DNA from: Notospermus geniculatus
Taxonomy: Eukaryota; Nemertea; Pilidiophora; Heteronemertea; Lineidae
Assembly: GCA_002633025.1 (NCBI GenBank)
Contig: NMRB01001154.1
Span: 1 to 64,000 of the forward strand
Direction of reading: 5' to 3'
DNA: 64,000 nt
The position numbers and the translations under genes are program-made. Shown here one piece after another: positions 35,401-47,400 of the stretch. The stretch's first letter is position 1; each line of letters opens with the position of its first letter. The notes under the pieces were generated by a model. It saw only the letters and a program-made list of their open reading frames with translations, was not told where the DNA came from and did not search any database.

Positions 35401-38400
35401 CGTGGTCTGCTCGGCGGCCTTCAACTCAGTCGTTTCTCTTATCTCAGTGGTGACTTGTTCAGTTGCTACTTCCGGCACAACAGTGGACTCCTCAGTTGTC
35501 GTGCTTACCTCTTCAGAGACTATATCCCTGTGAATGGTTGGGCCAGATGTCGTCACTTCAGTGATTTCACTGGTCTTGGCTGTGACTCCTGTAGTCGCAG
35601 CTACAGGCGCAACGGTGTACTCTTCAGCTGTGGTACTGACCTCTGGAAAAACTGTTGGTGTGGTCTGCTCGGCCTTCAACTCAGTAGTTTCTCTTATCTC
35701 AGTGGTGATTTGTTCAGTTGCTACTTGCGGCACAACGGTGGACTCCTCAGTTATCGTGCGAACCTCTTCAGAGACTGTATCCGTGTGCATGGTTGGCCTA
35801 GGTGTCGTCACTTCAGTGATTTCACTGATCTTGGCGGTGACTCCTTCAGTTGCTGCTGTTGGCACAACGGTGACTTCTTCAGATGTAGTCTTGACCTCTG
35901 GAAAAACTGCCTCAGTTTGCCTGGTCTGCTCGGCGGCCTTCAACTCAGTAGTTTCTCTTATCTCAGTGGTGACTTGTTCAGTTGCTACTTGCGGCACAAC
36001 GGTGGACTCCTCAGTTGTCGTGCTAACCTCTTCAGAGGCTATATCCGTGTGCATGGTTGGCTTAGATGTCGTCACTTCAGTGATTTCACTGATCTTGGTG
36101 GTGACTCCTTCAGTTGCTGCTGTTGGCACAACGGTGACTTCTTCAGGTGTAGTCCTGACCTCTGGAAAAACTGCGTCAGTTTGCGTGGTCTGCTCAGCAG
36201 CCTTCAATTCAGTGGTTTCTGTAATCTCAGTGGTAATTTGTTCAGTTGCTACCTGCGGCACAACGGTGGACTCCTCAGTTGTCATGCTAACCTCTTCAGA
36301 GGCTATATCCGTGTGCATAGTTGACCCAGATGTCGTCACTTCAGTGATTTCACTGGTCTTGGCGGTGACTCCTGTAGTCGCAGCTATAGGCGTAACGGTG
36401 GACTCTTCAGCTGTGGTACTGACCTCTGGAAAAACTGTGTCAGTTTGCGTGGTTTGCCCGGCGGCCTTCAATTCAGTGGTTTCTCTAATCTCAGTGGTGA
36501 CTTGTTGAGTTGCTACTTGCGGCACAACGGTGGACTCCTCAGTTGTCATGCTAACCTCTTCAGAGACTATATCCGTGTGCATGGTTGGCTTAGATGTCTT
36601 CACTTCCGTTATTTCACTGATCTTGGCAGTGACTTCAGTTGCTGCTGTGGACACATCGGTGATTTCTTCAGTTGTAGTGCTGACCGCTGGAGATAGGGCA
36701 TCAGTTTGTATTGTTAGTGCAGCAGCGCTCACTTCAGTTGTTTCTCTGATCTCAGTGGTGACTGGTTCAGTCACAGTAGTTTCCTCAGTTTTCTTGCTAA
36801 CCTCGTCAGAGACTGCGTCCGTGTGCACGGTTGGGCCAGATGAACTCACTCCAGTAATTTCAGTGATCTTGGCAGTGGCTTCTTGAGTCACAGCTGTAGG
36901 CGCAACGGTGGACATTTTAGTTGTAGTGCTGTCCTCGGGAAAAGCGGCATCAGTTTGCGTGGTCTGCTTATCAGCAGCCTTCAATTCAGTGGTTTCTGTG
37001 GTCTCAGTGGTGACTGGTTCAGTTGCTGGTTGCGATACAACGGTTGATTCCTCCCTTTTAGTGCTAACCTCGTCAGGGACTACATCCGTGTGTATGGTTG
37101 GGCCAGATGTAGTCCTTCCAGTGATTTCACTGATCTTGGCAGTGACTCCTTCAGTTGCTGCTGTTTGCACAACGGTGGATTCTTCAAGTGTAGTACTGAC
37201 CTCTGGAAAAACTGCGTCAATTTGCGTGGTCTGCTCAGCAGCGCTCACTTCTGTGGTTTCTCTGATGTCAGTGGTGGATTCTTCAGTTGCTACTTGCGGT
37301 ACAACGGTTGATTCCTTAATTTTAGAGCTGACTTCTTCAGAGACTACATCCGTGTGCACAGTTGGGCCAGATGTAGTCACTCCAGTGATTTCGCTGATCT
37401 TGGCAGTGACTTCTTCAGTTGCAGTTGTGGGCACAACGGTGGATTCTTCCGTAGTTCGGACCTCTGGAAAAACTGCGTCAGTTTGCGTGGTCTGCTCAGC
37501 GGCCTTCACTTCAGTGGTTTCTCTGATCTCACTGGTGACTGGTTTAGTTGCTGTTTGTGGCACAATGGTGGATTCCTCCGTTTTAGTGCTAACCTCTTCA
37601 GAGACTACATCCGTGTGCAAGGTTGGGCGAGATATAGTCACTCCAGTGATTTCGCTGATCTTGGCAGTGACTTCTTCAGTTGCAGCTGTGGGCATAACGG
37701 TGGAATCTTCCGTAGTTCTGACCTCTGGAAAAACTGTGTCAGTTTGCGTGGTCTGCTCAGCGGCCTTCAATTCAGTGGTTTCTCTAATCTCAGTGGTGAC
37801 TTGTTCAGTTGCTGCTTGTGGTACAACGGTGGATTCCTCGGTTTTAATGCTAAACTTGTCAGAGATTACATCCGTCTGCATGGTTGGCACTGATGTCTTC
37901 ATCTCGGTGGTTTCACTGATCTTGGCAGTAACTCCTTCAGTTGCACCTGTAGGCACAACGGTGGATTCTTCCGTAGTGCTGACCTCTGGAAAAACTGCGT
38001 CAGTTTGCGTGGTCTGCTCAGCAGCCTTCACTTCAGAGGTTTCTCTGATCTCAGTGGTGACTGGTTCAGTTGCTGTTTGCGGTACAACTACTAATTCCTT
38101 AACTTTTGTGCTGACCTCTTCAGAGACTACATCCGTGTGCATGGTTGGGCCAGATGTAGTCCCTCCAGTGATTTCACTGATCTTGGCAGTGATTCCTCCA
38201 GTTGCTGCTGTGGACACACCGGTGGTTTCTTCAGTTGTAGTGCTGACCACTGGAGATACCGCATCAGTTTGCATGGTTACTGCAGCAGTGCTGACTTCAG
38301 TCATGTCAGTGGTTTCTCTGATCTCAGTGGTGACAAGTTCAGTTGCTGCTTGCGGTACAACGGTTGATTCCTTAATTTTGGTGCTGACCTCTTCAGAGAC

Positions 38401-41400
38401 TACATCCGTGTGTATGGTTGGGCCAGATGTGGTCACTCCGGTCATTTTACTCATCTTAGCAGTGACTTCTTCAGTTGCGGTTGTGGGCACAACGGTGGAT
38501 TCTTGCGTAGTGCTGCCCTCTGGAAAAACTGCGTCAGTTTGCGTTGTCCGCTCATCAGCCTCCAACTCAGTGGTTTCTCTGATCTCAGCGGTGACTTGCT
38601 CAGTTGCTGCTTGCGGTGAAACAGTCTGTTCCTTAGTTGTGCTCACCTCTTCAGAGACTCCATCAGTGTGTGCAGTTGGCTTAGATGTTGACATTTCAAC
38701 GGTTTTCATTTCAACAGTTACTCTCTCAGTGGAAGCTGCAGGCACAGTGCTGGTTAATTCTGTGGCAGTGCTGACAATTTCAGAGACTTCATCAGCGCGC
38801 CTGATTGGCTCTGCAGAGGTCACTTCAGTGGATTTGCTGATCTCGCCCGGAGTAGTTTTAGCGGATGCTGGCTCTGTTGTTTCAGTGGTCGACGCTGCCG
38901 CTTTTGGCTGTTCAATGGAATGGCTAAGTTTGAATCCTGAAAGAGAAAGTGGATTGCCTGTAAGACATAGTTTGTCTTAGCATCGGTTGAAGGCAATATT
39001 CCCTCTGATGATTTCATATATTGAATATTTTCAAGCTGCGCCGCTGTTTCGAAATATGGCCACTTACCAAAATCGTTTAGGCCTACATGACGAAGAACAG
39101 GCTATAGTCTAGGAATACTATATATAATGCGTATACTGCAGTCATAATACAGGTACGTGTTTGTCTTTTGTGTCTGTTAAGACGAAAGATTTTCAATTTT
39201 CATTAAGTTGTCGATTTCACGGTCTTTCGTGAAGTTTATTATATGACTCTGGAAAAAATACTGAATAATGCTGAATAAAATAACTTATTTCGCACAACGC
39301 GTATCAGCTGTTAAAATATTTTATTTGCTTACCACTGCTATCCGCCGTATATTTCCCATAACTTTTTATGTCTTGTCCATGGCCTTGTACTGCTGTTAAT
39401 GTTTTAGCGAGGTTGGTCGTTTTGAATATCAGGGCAAGGTCGTATATCGTGCTGCCTGGTCTATAAAAACAAGAAATACATGTAGGTTTCTGTAAGCGTT
39501 TGTAATGTTGTAGCATTTAATGTAATTTTTTTAAAAAACCCAGTCAAGTGTAAGAGAAGCATGTGCCTGTGTCACAGCTGGACATTTTTAAGTTTCCTAA
39601 ACGTACCTAATGTCTGTGCATATGCACTGATCCGCACCCTTGAATTTGGGACAAATCTGAAAATGAAAGAATATGAAAAAAGCTCTCGAATTAACTTCGG
39701 CAGTGGTACTGACATTGTGCACACCGGAAGATGGTGAACTGCACCTCTTGTACGGAGTGATGGCCTATTTTTCTTGAAAAAATATCGATATGTAATTAGG
39801 TCCCCAAATATTTCGGAAAAACCACTTAATCGTTAGTCTGTGATGAATTATGAGATATGAGTTAAGGTAATAATGATTCGAGAATCCCAGCTGAGTTTGT
39901 TTGCAATGATGTGCCAGTTATTTGTTTTTCAAAAAAAGTTATTTTTCTTAGCGATCTTCTAAGTTGAGTGACTCACAACTTACTCAATTGAATTGTCTTC
40001 GAATCTTTATCGGCGGTTCTTATTTCCACCAGACGCATAAGAGCTAGCAATACACATTTAATTTCTATGGATATTTGGAAAGTTACAAGTGACGTACCGC
40101 TGTTTCAAATTTCTTTGCCTCGTCTTTAAAGGCTGTGGACGATTTATCTTTCCATTCCTCCTTGAAAGGCCTGTTGATAGTTACACCAACCTTGATTTTG
40201 ACTGGAAAGACAAACATAATAGTAAGCTTTTTTTAATGAAAAAACTAATTTGTCGGGACGTCTCAACAAAGTTATAGCGCTCTCGGGACCAAAAAGACGG
40301 GGGACCAAAATATAAGTGGGGACTCAACAGGCGATGACCGCTTTGCAATCAGTTACATCAGCTGATCGAATGGGGTTATCCACGGTGAAGCAGACCATGC
40401 AAGAATATGCCCGGGTTTGAACTTATGGTACACAGATGCCACCTATTATTATGACGATTCAAGGTGTGATTGGCCGTGCTTGGTGAACCGCATCTCTCGA
40501 ACAGTCCTCTCTATAGGTGTCACCTCCGCTCTATAAGTCATCATGTGAACAAATGGAGAACGGCAGTGTAGGCCTGTGTGTTGGCATCAATTTGCAGAAC
40601 TGTTACCTGATGAGGGAGGATAATTTGTGATATATTACCTGTTACTAACAGTAGCATCCCGTGAATTAACATAACCTTCTTTATACGTTCCAAAACAGAT
40701 CAAAACATATCCCTATTGCATTTTCGGCACGCTGTGCTAAATCAAAGTACGTTTGTTCCATCTTATGTGAATGTTTACGCTGCCAGTAGTTACTTATCTA
40801 AATTTCGTCCATATTTTTTTGCATTTGACACGTTGTTCCAGGAATCAATGTAAAACCCGAATACATTATTTAAGGCAGTTAGGCTAATATTCTATATTCG
40901 AATGAGGAAAAAAATGTCAATGAATACTACACAAAAAGCTAACGTAAACCCCAAATTCTGAGTGCAACCTACTAGTCTTCATTGAAGTGTGTAGAAAAGC
41001 AGCACTTAATATATAACTGCAAAAGTATTTCAATTATCAATAACTACATTGTGTACGTTTTATTATACAGCTCTGGAAAAAAATTATTAGACCACCTCTG
41101 GTTGACTCACTCATTTTCAATTAAAATGGGTCCCACGGACTCTCCAATCATTCTGTACGTACTGATTTTAAATTGCTAAAACTTCACCAAGACAATAATT
41201 ATCAAACATAGAAACTGACTTCCCATAATGAAGAAACAATGGGGCTGTTAAAACGACTTTGTCAAATGTTCATATTAAAAGGAAGGACATGAAGTGGATA
41301 CATTTACTGTGTAGACAGTTGTCCACTTTACATCGCTTCTAATCAAACCTCAATTCTGCGAGAAGCGTTTAAAACATCTCGGGACTTTATGCCTAGAATT

Positions 41401-44400
41401 ACAGCTGAAGCCCTGTTTGTACAGGGTAGTAAGCATATTAGAACACAATGTGGCATAAATGGGTGAATTAGACCTTTTATGTACCTATCTGAAGGGAAAT
41501 GAATGGAAATAACAGAGGTGGTCTAATATTTTTTTCTAGAGCTGCAAATTTGTAATTCAGGTAAAGTCACAAAGGTAGGACACAGGTAAAATAGCTTGTA
41601 TGAACTTACCAGTGACAGGCGTCTCCGTATATTTGCGTGTCATCTCTTGAGCAGTAGATGAAGGGATAGTGGTGGGTCTGGATTCTTCTTTGGTTTTTTC
41701 ACTGATAGCGGTGCTATCGGATTCGATGGTGGTTTTTTCCGTGGTTGAATCAGTTTCTGCGACCCTGGCAGTAAATTTGGTGGAAGTGATGCTGCTTGAA
41801 GTGAAACCATCCGCCAAAGTTGTCACTGTATCAGGCATCCTTTCTGTCGTACTCTGACTTTCAAAACGGGCTCCTTCTGTTGAAGGTGTTATCTCCACAA
41901 CTCCGGCTGTAATATCAGTGGAAGTGAATGGGGGAGAAGTAACCTCACTACCGGAGATTGTTTCGTCTTTAATTGCTTCAGATGTAAATCTGTCCGCATA
42001 TGTCGTTCTTTCAGTTGCGAGTGAAGTGTCAGCAAGGGCCTCAGTGGAAGGGGTGGGACGAGAAGTAACCTCCACAAAAGAAGTGGGTTCTGTTTTAGAC
42101 TCTTCGGTGGTAAACCTTTCCTCCTTCGTGATTCCTTCACTTGCAACAGAAGTGTCCGCCAGGGTTTCAGTGGAAGGGATAGGGTGAGATGTAACATCAC
42201 CAAACGAAGTGGTTTCTGTCTTAGTTTCTTCAGTGGTAAACCTTTCCTTCTCTGTAGTTCCTTCACGTGTAACAGAAGTATCTACGAGAGTGTCAGTAGA
42301 GCTGATAGGCTGAGAAGTAACTGTACCAGCAGACGTGGTGTCTGTTATGCTTCCATCTGTGGTATATCTGTCCTCCTTTGTGAATCCTTCCCTTGTAACA
42401 AAAGTGTCCACAGTGGTTTCAGTGGAAGAGAAAGGGTGAGATGTAACCTCAGTAAGCGAAACGGTTTCTGTTTTAATATCTTCAGAGGTCAACCTGTCCT
42501 GCAGTGTGGTTCCTTCTCTTGTAACAGAAGTATCCACAAGGGTTTCAGTGGAAGAGATAGGGTGAGATGTAACCTCAGTAAGCGAAACGATTTCTGTTTT
42601 AATATCTTCAGAGGTCAACCTGTCCTGTAGTGTTGTTCCTTCTCTTGGAACAGAAGTTTCGGCAAGGATTTCAGTAGGACGAGCAGTAGCTTCTGTTGTA
42701 ATCTCTTCAGTGGTAATCGTGTCAACCTGTGTGGTTCCTTCACTTCGAGCAGAAGTCTCAGCAAGGGTCTCAGTGGAAATAGTCGGGCGGGAAGTAACCT
42801 CAACAAAAGGAGTGGTTTCCATTTTAGTCTCTTCAGTGGTAAACCTTTCCTCCTTCGTGATTCCTACACTTGCAACAGAAGTGTCCGTAAGGGTTTCAGT
42901 GGAAGGGATAGGGTGAGATGTAGCCTCACCAAAAGAAGTGGTGCCTGTTGTAATTTCTTTAGATGTCGACATGTCCTGATGTGTAACTTCTTCACTTGGA
43001 ACAGACGTCCCGGCCAGAGTTTCAGTGGAAGAGATAGTTTGAGATGCAACCTCAGTAAACGAAGTGGTTACTGTTTTAATATCATCAGTGGTGAACCTTT
43101 CCTCTTCTCTGATTTTTTCACTTACTATAGAAGTGTCGAAAAGGGTTGGACGAGTAGTAGCCTCGGAAAGAGAAGGAGTTGCTGTTTTAATATCTTCAGA
43201 TGTAAACCTGTCCTCATGTGTGGTATGTTCAATTGGCGGAGAAGTGTCAGCCAAGGTATCAGTGGGAATACTGGGCCGAGAAGTAGCCTCAGTAACAGAA
43301 GTGGTTTCTGTCTCTTCAGTGGTAAACCTTTCTTCCTTCTTTGTGATTACTTCACTTGTAACAGAAGTATCCGCAAAGGTTTCAGTGGAAGAGATAGGGT
43401 GAGATGTAACCTCAATAAACGAAGTGGTCTCTGTTTTAATATCTTCAGAGGTCAACCTGTCCTGTAGTGTGGTTCCTTCTCTTGAAACAGAAGTTTCGGC
43501 AAGGGTTTCGGTGGAAAAGGAAGGAGCTTCTGTTGTAATCTCTTCAGTAGTAATCGTGTGAACCTGTGCGGTTCCTTCACTTCTGGCAGAAGTGTCAGCA
43601 AGGGTCTGAGTGGAAGTAGTGGAACGAGAAGTAACCTCAACAAAGGTGGTTTCTGTCTCTTCAGTTGAAAACCTTTCTTCCTTGGTGATTCCTTCACTTG
43701 TAACAGAAGTATCCGCAAGGGTTTCAGTGGAAGAGATAGGGTGAGATGTAACCTCAGTAGACGAAATGGCTTCTACTTTAGTCTCTTCGGTGGTAACCAT
43801 GTCAACCTGTGTGGTTCCTTCACTTCTAGCAGAAGTGTCAACAAGGGTTTCAGTGGAATTAGCGGGGCGGGAAGTAACCTCAACAATAGGAGTGATTTCT
43901 ATTTTAGTCTCATCGGAGGTAAATATTTCCTCCCTCGTGATGCCTTCACTTGTAATATAAGTATCTCCAGGGGTTTCACTGGAAAAGCCAGGGCGAGATG
44001 TAGCCTCGCTAATAGAAGTGGTATCTGTTTTAATATCTTCAGAGGTTAACTTGTCCTGTAGCGTGGTTCCTTGTCTCGGAACAGAAGTTTCGGCAAGGGT
44101 TTCAGTGGAAAAAACACGACGATCAGTAGCCTCGGAAAGTGAAGGAGTTGCTGTTTTAATATCTTCAGAGGTAAACATGTCAACCTGTGTGGTTCCTTCA
44201 CTTGTACTAGAAGTATCCGCGAGGGTCTCAGTGGAACTGATTGGCTGAGAAGTAACTTCACCAGCAGAAGTGGTGTCTGTTACGCTTTCCTCTGTGGTAA
44301 ACCTGTCCTCCTGTGTGACAATTCCTTCACTTGTAACAGATGTTTCGGCAAGGGTTTCAGTGGAAGACACAGGGTGAGATGTACCCTCACTAAACGAAGT

Positions 44401-47400
44401 GGTTTCTGGTATGCTGTCCTCCGAAGTAACCTCGTACTTCTGTGTGGTTCCTTCACTTCTGGCAGAAGTGCCCGCAAGGGTCTCAGTGGAAGTGATAGGT
44501 TGAGATGTACCCTCAGTAAGAGACATAGTTTCTGTCACTTCACTAAACGAAGTGATTTCTGGTATGCTCTTCTCCGAGGTAACCTCGTCCTTCTGTGTGG
44601 TTCCTTCACTTTTGGCAGAAGTGTCCACAGGAGTCTCAGGGGAAGTGACAGGTTGAGATGTAACATCAGTAAGAGAAGTAGTTTCTGTGACCTCACTAAA
44701 CGACGTGGTTTCTGTTATCTTCTCCGAGGTAACCTCGTCCTCCTGTGTGGTTCCTTCACGTCTAGCAGAAGTGTCCACAAGGGTCCCAGGGGAAGTGACA
44801 GGTTGAGATGTAACATCAGTAAGAGAAGTAGTTTCTGTGACCTCACTAAACGACGTGGTTTCTGTTATGCCCTTCTCCGACGTTACCTCGTCCTCCTGAG
44901 TGGTTGCTTCACTTCCAGCAGAAGTGTCCACAAGAGTCTCAGTGGAAGTGATAGGGTGAGATGTAACCTCAGTAAGAGACGTAGTTTCTGTGACCTCACT
45001 AAACGACGTGGTTTCTGTTGTGCTCTTCTCCGAGGTAACCTCGTCCTCCTGAGTGGTTCCTTCACTTTTGGCAGAAGTGTCCACAGGAATCTCAGTGGAA
45101 GTGATAGGTTGAGATGTAACCTCAATAGCAAAATCCAGTGTGGTTTCTCTTTTACTCTCCTCTGAAGTAAACTTGTCCTGACGTGTGGTTCCTTCTCTTG
45201 TTACAGATATTTGGGCAGGGGTTTCAGTGGAAGAGATAGGAGGAGTGGTCACTTCACTAAGAGAAGCGGTTACCGTTTTAAACTCTTCAGAGGTAAATCC
45301 ATCCTCCTGTGAAGTTCCTTCACTTGCAACAGTTGTTTCGACAAGGGTTTTAGTGGAAGAGATAGGGTGTGATGTAACCTCACTAAACGAAGTGGTGTCT
45401 GTTTTAATTTCTTGCGAGGTAAACATGTCCTGTTGTTTAGTTCCCTCACTTATGGTAGATGTGTCTGCAAGGGTCTCAGCGGAAGTTATAGGACGAGATG
45501 TTTCGTCACTTGTAACAGATGTGTCCGCAAGGGTTTCAGTGGAAGACATGGGGGGTGATGTAACCTCACTAAAGGAAGTGGTGTCTGTTGTAATTTCTTC
45601 CGAGGTGAACCTATCCTGAAGTGTGGTTCCTTCACTTGTAGCAGAAGTTTCGCCAAGGGATTCAGTCGAAGTGAAAGGAGGAGCAGTAATATCAGTGCGA
45701 GAAACAGTTACTGTTGAAATCCCCTCAGTGGTTAAGCCGCCCTCCTGTAAGATTCCCTTACTTGTTACAGAAGTTTCAGCAAGAGTTTCAGCAGAAGAAA
45801 TAGGTTCTGATGTAGCCTCGCTAAACGAAATGGTTTCTGTTTTAATTTCTTCCGAGGTAAACCTGTCCTGATGTGTGGTTCCTTCACTTGCAGCAGAAGT
45901 TTCGCCAAGGGTTTCAGTCGAAGTTATAGGAGGAGCGGTAATCTCACTGGGAGAAGCGGTTACTGTTGAAATCTCTTTCGAAGTTAAGATGTCCTCCTGT
46001 GTGGTTCCTTCACTTGTAGCAGAAGTACCGGCAAGGGTTTCAGTGGTAGAGATAGGGTGAGGTGTTACCTGACTTGCAGAAGTGGTTTCTGTTTTTAGTT
46101 CTTCGGAGGTAAACCTGTCCTCCAGTGTGATTCCTTCACGTGTAGGAGAAGTGTCCGCAAGCGCCGTAGTCGAAGTGGTAGGGTAAGATGTAACCTCAGT
46201 AGCAAAAGTGGTTTCTCGTACAATTTCCTCCGAGGTAAACCTGTCCTCACGTGTGGTTTCTTCTTTTGTAACAGAAGTATCCTGACGGGTTTCTGTGGGA
46301 GAGATAGGGTGAGGTGTTACCTGACTTGTAGAAGTCGTTTCTGTTTTTAGGTCTTCCGAGGTGAACCTGTCCTCCATTGTGATTGTTGCACTTGTAGCAG
46401 AAGTGTCCGCAATGGCCCTAGTGGAAGTGGTAGATGTAACCTCAGTAGCAAAAGTGGTTTTCCGTACAGTTTCCTCCGAGGTAAACCTGTCCCCCTGTGT
46501 GGTTCCTTCACTTGTAACAGAAGTATCCCTAAGGGTTTCAGTGGAAGTGGTAGGGTGAGATGTGACCTCAGTGGTTTCTGTTCTAAATTCTTCCGTGGTA
46601 AACCTGTCCACCTGTTTGGTCCCTTCATTTGTAACAGAAGTATCCACAAGGGTTTCAGTTGAAGAGATATGGTGAGATGTAACCCCAATAACAGAAGTGG
46701 TGTCTGATTTAGTCTCTTCAGTTGTGAACCTGGCCTCAGTTGCGGTTCCTTCACTTGCCACAGAAGTTTCTGGTGGGGCATCACTGGAAGTGACAGGGCG
46801 AGAAGTAACCCCACTAGGTAAGGTGGTTTCTGTTCTGAAATCGCCCATGGTAAACCTGTCCTCGCGTGTGGTTCCTTCACTTGAAACAGAAACACCAGCA
46901 AGGGTTTCAGTGGAAGAGATTTGGGGAGATGTGATCCGAAAAACAGAAGTGGTGTCTTTTTTAGTTTCTTCAGTTGTAAACCTGTCCTCAGTTGTTGTTC
47001 CTTCACTTGCCACTGAAGTTTCTGGTGGGGTCTCACTGGAAGTGATAGGGCGAGAAGTAACGTCACTAAGGGAGGTGGTTTCTGCTTTAATCTCTTCCGA
47101 TGTAATCCTGTCCTGGTAAGTAGTTTCATCACTTACAGCTGTAGTGTCGGCAAGGCTTTTGGTGGTCGTGATTGGGCGCGACGTAGCCACACTAAGAGAT
47201 GCGGTTTCCGTTTTGGTCTCTTCAGAGGTGAACACGTTCTTCTGTTTCGTTCCTTCACTTGTAACAAACGTGTCCGCAAGGGTTTCAGTCGAACTAATAT
47301 GGTGGAAAGTAGTCTCACTTGCAGGAGTGGAATCCCTGATATCAGAAGGGGTTTCGCTGGAAATAGGACCCACCTTGCTGGTTGACACGATGCCTTCTAA

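Larger units (their letters stand above)
38937..40097 (-). other. Introns around SEA1 exons 3 and 4
   Basis: Introns 40097-39657 (441 bp), 39606-39461 (146 bp) and 39332-38937 (396 bp). I see no gene, RNA or mobile element in them. They are not obviously alignable to the SEA2/SEA3 introns, unlike those two with each other. Confidence 0.6.
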
